DNA of 62,434 nt from an uncultured Ectothiorhodospiraceae bacterium (GTDB lineage: Bacteria > Pseudomonadota > Gammaproteobacteria > CAMYNG01): positions 1-62,434 of the forward strand of contig CAMYNG010000015.1 in the NCBI GenBank assembly GCA_947259765.1. Direction: 5' to 3'. Within the stretch, counting starts at the first letter, position 1. Each line of letters begins with the position of its first letter. Shown in pieces: positions 61,054 to 62,434 of this stretch. The notes beneath the pieces are model-generated. The model saw only the letters and a program-made list of their open reading frames with translations. It did not search any database and was not told the DNA's origin. The translations under genes were made by a program, and so were the position numbers.

Positions 61054-62369
61054 ACTGAAACATCTCCACTGACCCGTCGCCAAAAAGAGGAGGAAAACGC
61101 GGGATCAATCAAGTCTGCAAATTCGTGCCAGTTTGGATAGTAACTTTGAAATGCTTTAGCCGACATACGTGCATCCTTGGCCGGGTACACTGCCCCGTAC
61201 ACTTGCAATACGACCTGGTCCAGGTCATCCATCAAGTCGAGAGTGCGTTGACCACGGTTGGGAAAATCCATTGCCAGCGTGATTCCCGGTCGAGGAAACG
61301 ACAACATGCCCGGTGACGGGCACGTTCCGAAATTCTTAAGCACCGATAAAAACGAACCCTGGCTGGTCCGCGTCGTTCTCTCAAGTATCTCGTTAATTGC
61401 ATCCACTCCGTTCTCCCTCGGCACAACGCACTGGTACTGATAGAAACCACGCTTGCCATATATGCGATTCCAGTTCTGTATGCCATCCAAAGGATAGAAG
61501 AAGGGCTCGTAGTGAACGTCTTTTCTAACCGTCCTTTGGTGTGTTCGGGTATAAGCGGCATTAAACATCCGCATGGTAACTGGGTTAAGTACAATAGACG
61601 GGAGATTGAAAGGGACACTAAAACATCGCTTGTTCTGTCGCGATGACCTACCGTTTTCCCGATCAGAATGGTTACCACAGAAAAAAACTCCTCGCCCCAG
61701 ATTACTTCCGCGGCCAAGCGCATCCACCCAGGCAACTGTGTGTTCAAATTCCTGGTCAGCATTGTCCGACAACTCGATAAATTCTGCCACCGACGCGAAC
61801 GGTGTAGTGGTCGTTTCCAGCAACGGACCTGCAATTGGCTTAAGCTGTAGCTCGACCCAGCAAATTAATCCGGTCAGCCCCAAACCGCCAATTGTTGCCC
61901 GATACAATTCTGTATTTTGCTCGGCACTACAGACCAAACGACTACCATCGGATCGCAGCAATTCGAACCGAGAAATATGACAACCGAACGTACCCGCACG
62001 GTGATGGTTCTTTCCGTGTACGTCATTGGCAACGGCGCCACCCAGAGTGACAAACCGTGTGCCAGGCGTTACTGGCAAAAACCAACCCTTATCAACCACA
62101 AACTGCAGTACCAGGTCCAAAGTAACTCCTGCCTCTGCACACAACAGGCCCGTATCGGAATCAAAAGATATAAAATGGTCCAGGTGCGTAGCGTCAAGTA
62201 ACACGCCATTATCGTTAAGACAGGAATCTCCGTAGCTGCGCCCCATTCCTCGCGGCAACAACGGTCTGGCCGTACTGCTAACAGGCAACTGCGTTGGAAT
62301 CCAGTGCAGTGAGGTTACATGCTGAGACTTTCCGATAGTTCCACCCCATGAGGGGTAGTTGGCTGACAC
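61050..62369 (-). CDS. DprE1-like FAD-dependent polyprenylphosphoryl-sugar oxidase
   Basis: A VAO-type flavoenzyme of about 439 residues. The FAD domain includes PRGMGRSYGD and GGAVANDVHGKNHHRAGTFG, closely like mycobacterial DprE1. The substrate domain ends with VYPAKDARMSAKAF, whose Tyr/Lys match active-site residues Y415/K418 of DprE1. The position of the drug-reactive Cys387 is Ala here (AMDFP). The frame is open to the window edge; the GTG at 62369 has GGAG 9 bases upstream and gives MSANYPSWGG, so I chose it over the TTG at 62384. It is coupled to the DprE2-like gene. Confidence 0.85.
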   Translation of the reverse strand: MSANYPSWGGTIGKSQHVTSLHWIPTQLPVSSTARPLLPRGMGRSYGDSCLNDNGVLLDATHLDHFISFDSDTGLLCAEAGVTLDLVLQFVVDKGWFLPVTPGTRFVTLGGAVANDVHGKNHHRAGTFGCHISRFELLRSDGSRLVCSAEQNTELYRATIGGLGLTGLICWVELQLKPIAGPLLETTTTPFASVAEFIELSDNADQEFEHTVAWVDALGRGSNLGRGVFFCGNHSDRENGRSSRQNKRCFSVPFNLPSIVLNPVTMRMFNAAYTRTHQRTVRKDVHYEPFFYPLDGIQNWNRIYGKRGFYQYQCVVPRENGVDAINEILERTTRTSQGSFLSVLKNFGTCPSPGMLSFPRPGITLAMDFPNRGQRTLDLMDDLDQVVLQVYGAVYPAKDARMSAKAFQSYYPNWHEFADLIDPAFSSSFWRRVSGDVSV

Positions 62370-62434
62370 TATAGCGCTCTCCAAACTGCGAACGCCGTCA
62401 CCGCAGCAACAACATAACTGGCGCGATCTCTTAT

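Overview
The window is a chromosomal segment of a gammaproteobacterium. The evidence is conserved gene order: yceD-rpmF-plsX-fabHDG-acpP-fabF-pabBC-mltG-tmk-holB-pilZ-tatD; the translation block thrS-infC-rpmI-rplT-pheST-ihfA-merR; comEC-exbBD-msbA-lpxK-ycaR-kdsB; and rne/rluC. Base composition looks moderately GC-rich. I cannot name a genus. Most genes lie on the minus strand in long overlapping operons. LPS genes (lpxK, msbA, kdsB), lolD/lolC and Gram-negative fatty acid synthesis genes show an outer membrane.

Layout. 1-1.05 kb: right end of an IS3-family element, then a one-gene integron-type cassette with an attC-like site. 1.27-14.4 kb: a fatty acid/folate/cell envelope supercluster on the minus strand, driven by a near-consensus promoter at 14453-14481 that almost touches the yceD start codon. 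14.6-18.5 kb: two-subunit pyruvate carboxylase (pycA disrupted by a small deletion/frameshift, pycB intact) and maf. 18.5-21.2 kb: sppA, a HAD phosphatase and rluC. 21.6-24.4 kb: rne with a long low-complexity tail. 24.7-33.9 kb: a secreted FliL-like protein, a tyrosine phosphatase, the LPS/ExbBD operon, comEC and a DUF2062 protein. 33.9-39.2 kb: lolDC, sfsA and a RelA-type enzyme with an intact hydrolase motif. 39.4-44.2 kb: plus-strand agmatine-to-putrescine genes (aguA, aguB), a DAHP synthase and a retropepsin-like protease.

44.4-54.1 kb: tRNA-Pro, the translation block (infC starts at an AUC codon), tRNA-Val and uvrB. 54.3-56.4 kb: an aminotransferase, an orphan FimT/GspH pseudopilin and tRNA-Asn. 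56.5 kb to the end: galU, then a sugar-lipid cluster (GtrA, FAD oxidoreductase, epimerase, DprE2-like SDR, DprE1-like oxidase) cut by the window edge. It resembles the mycobacterial decaprenyl-phosphoryl-arabinose module and is the best candidate here for an undercharacterised system, together with the attC cassette at the left edge. Several dispersed inverted repeats lie in the intergenic gaps.
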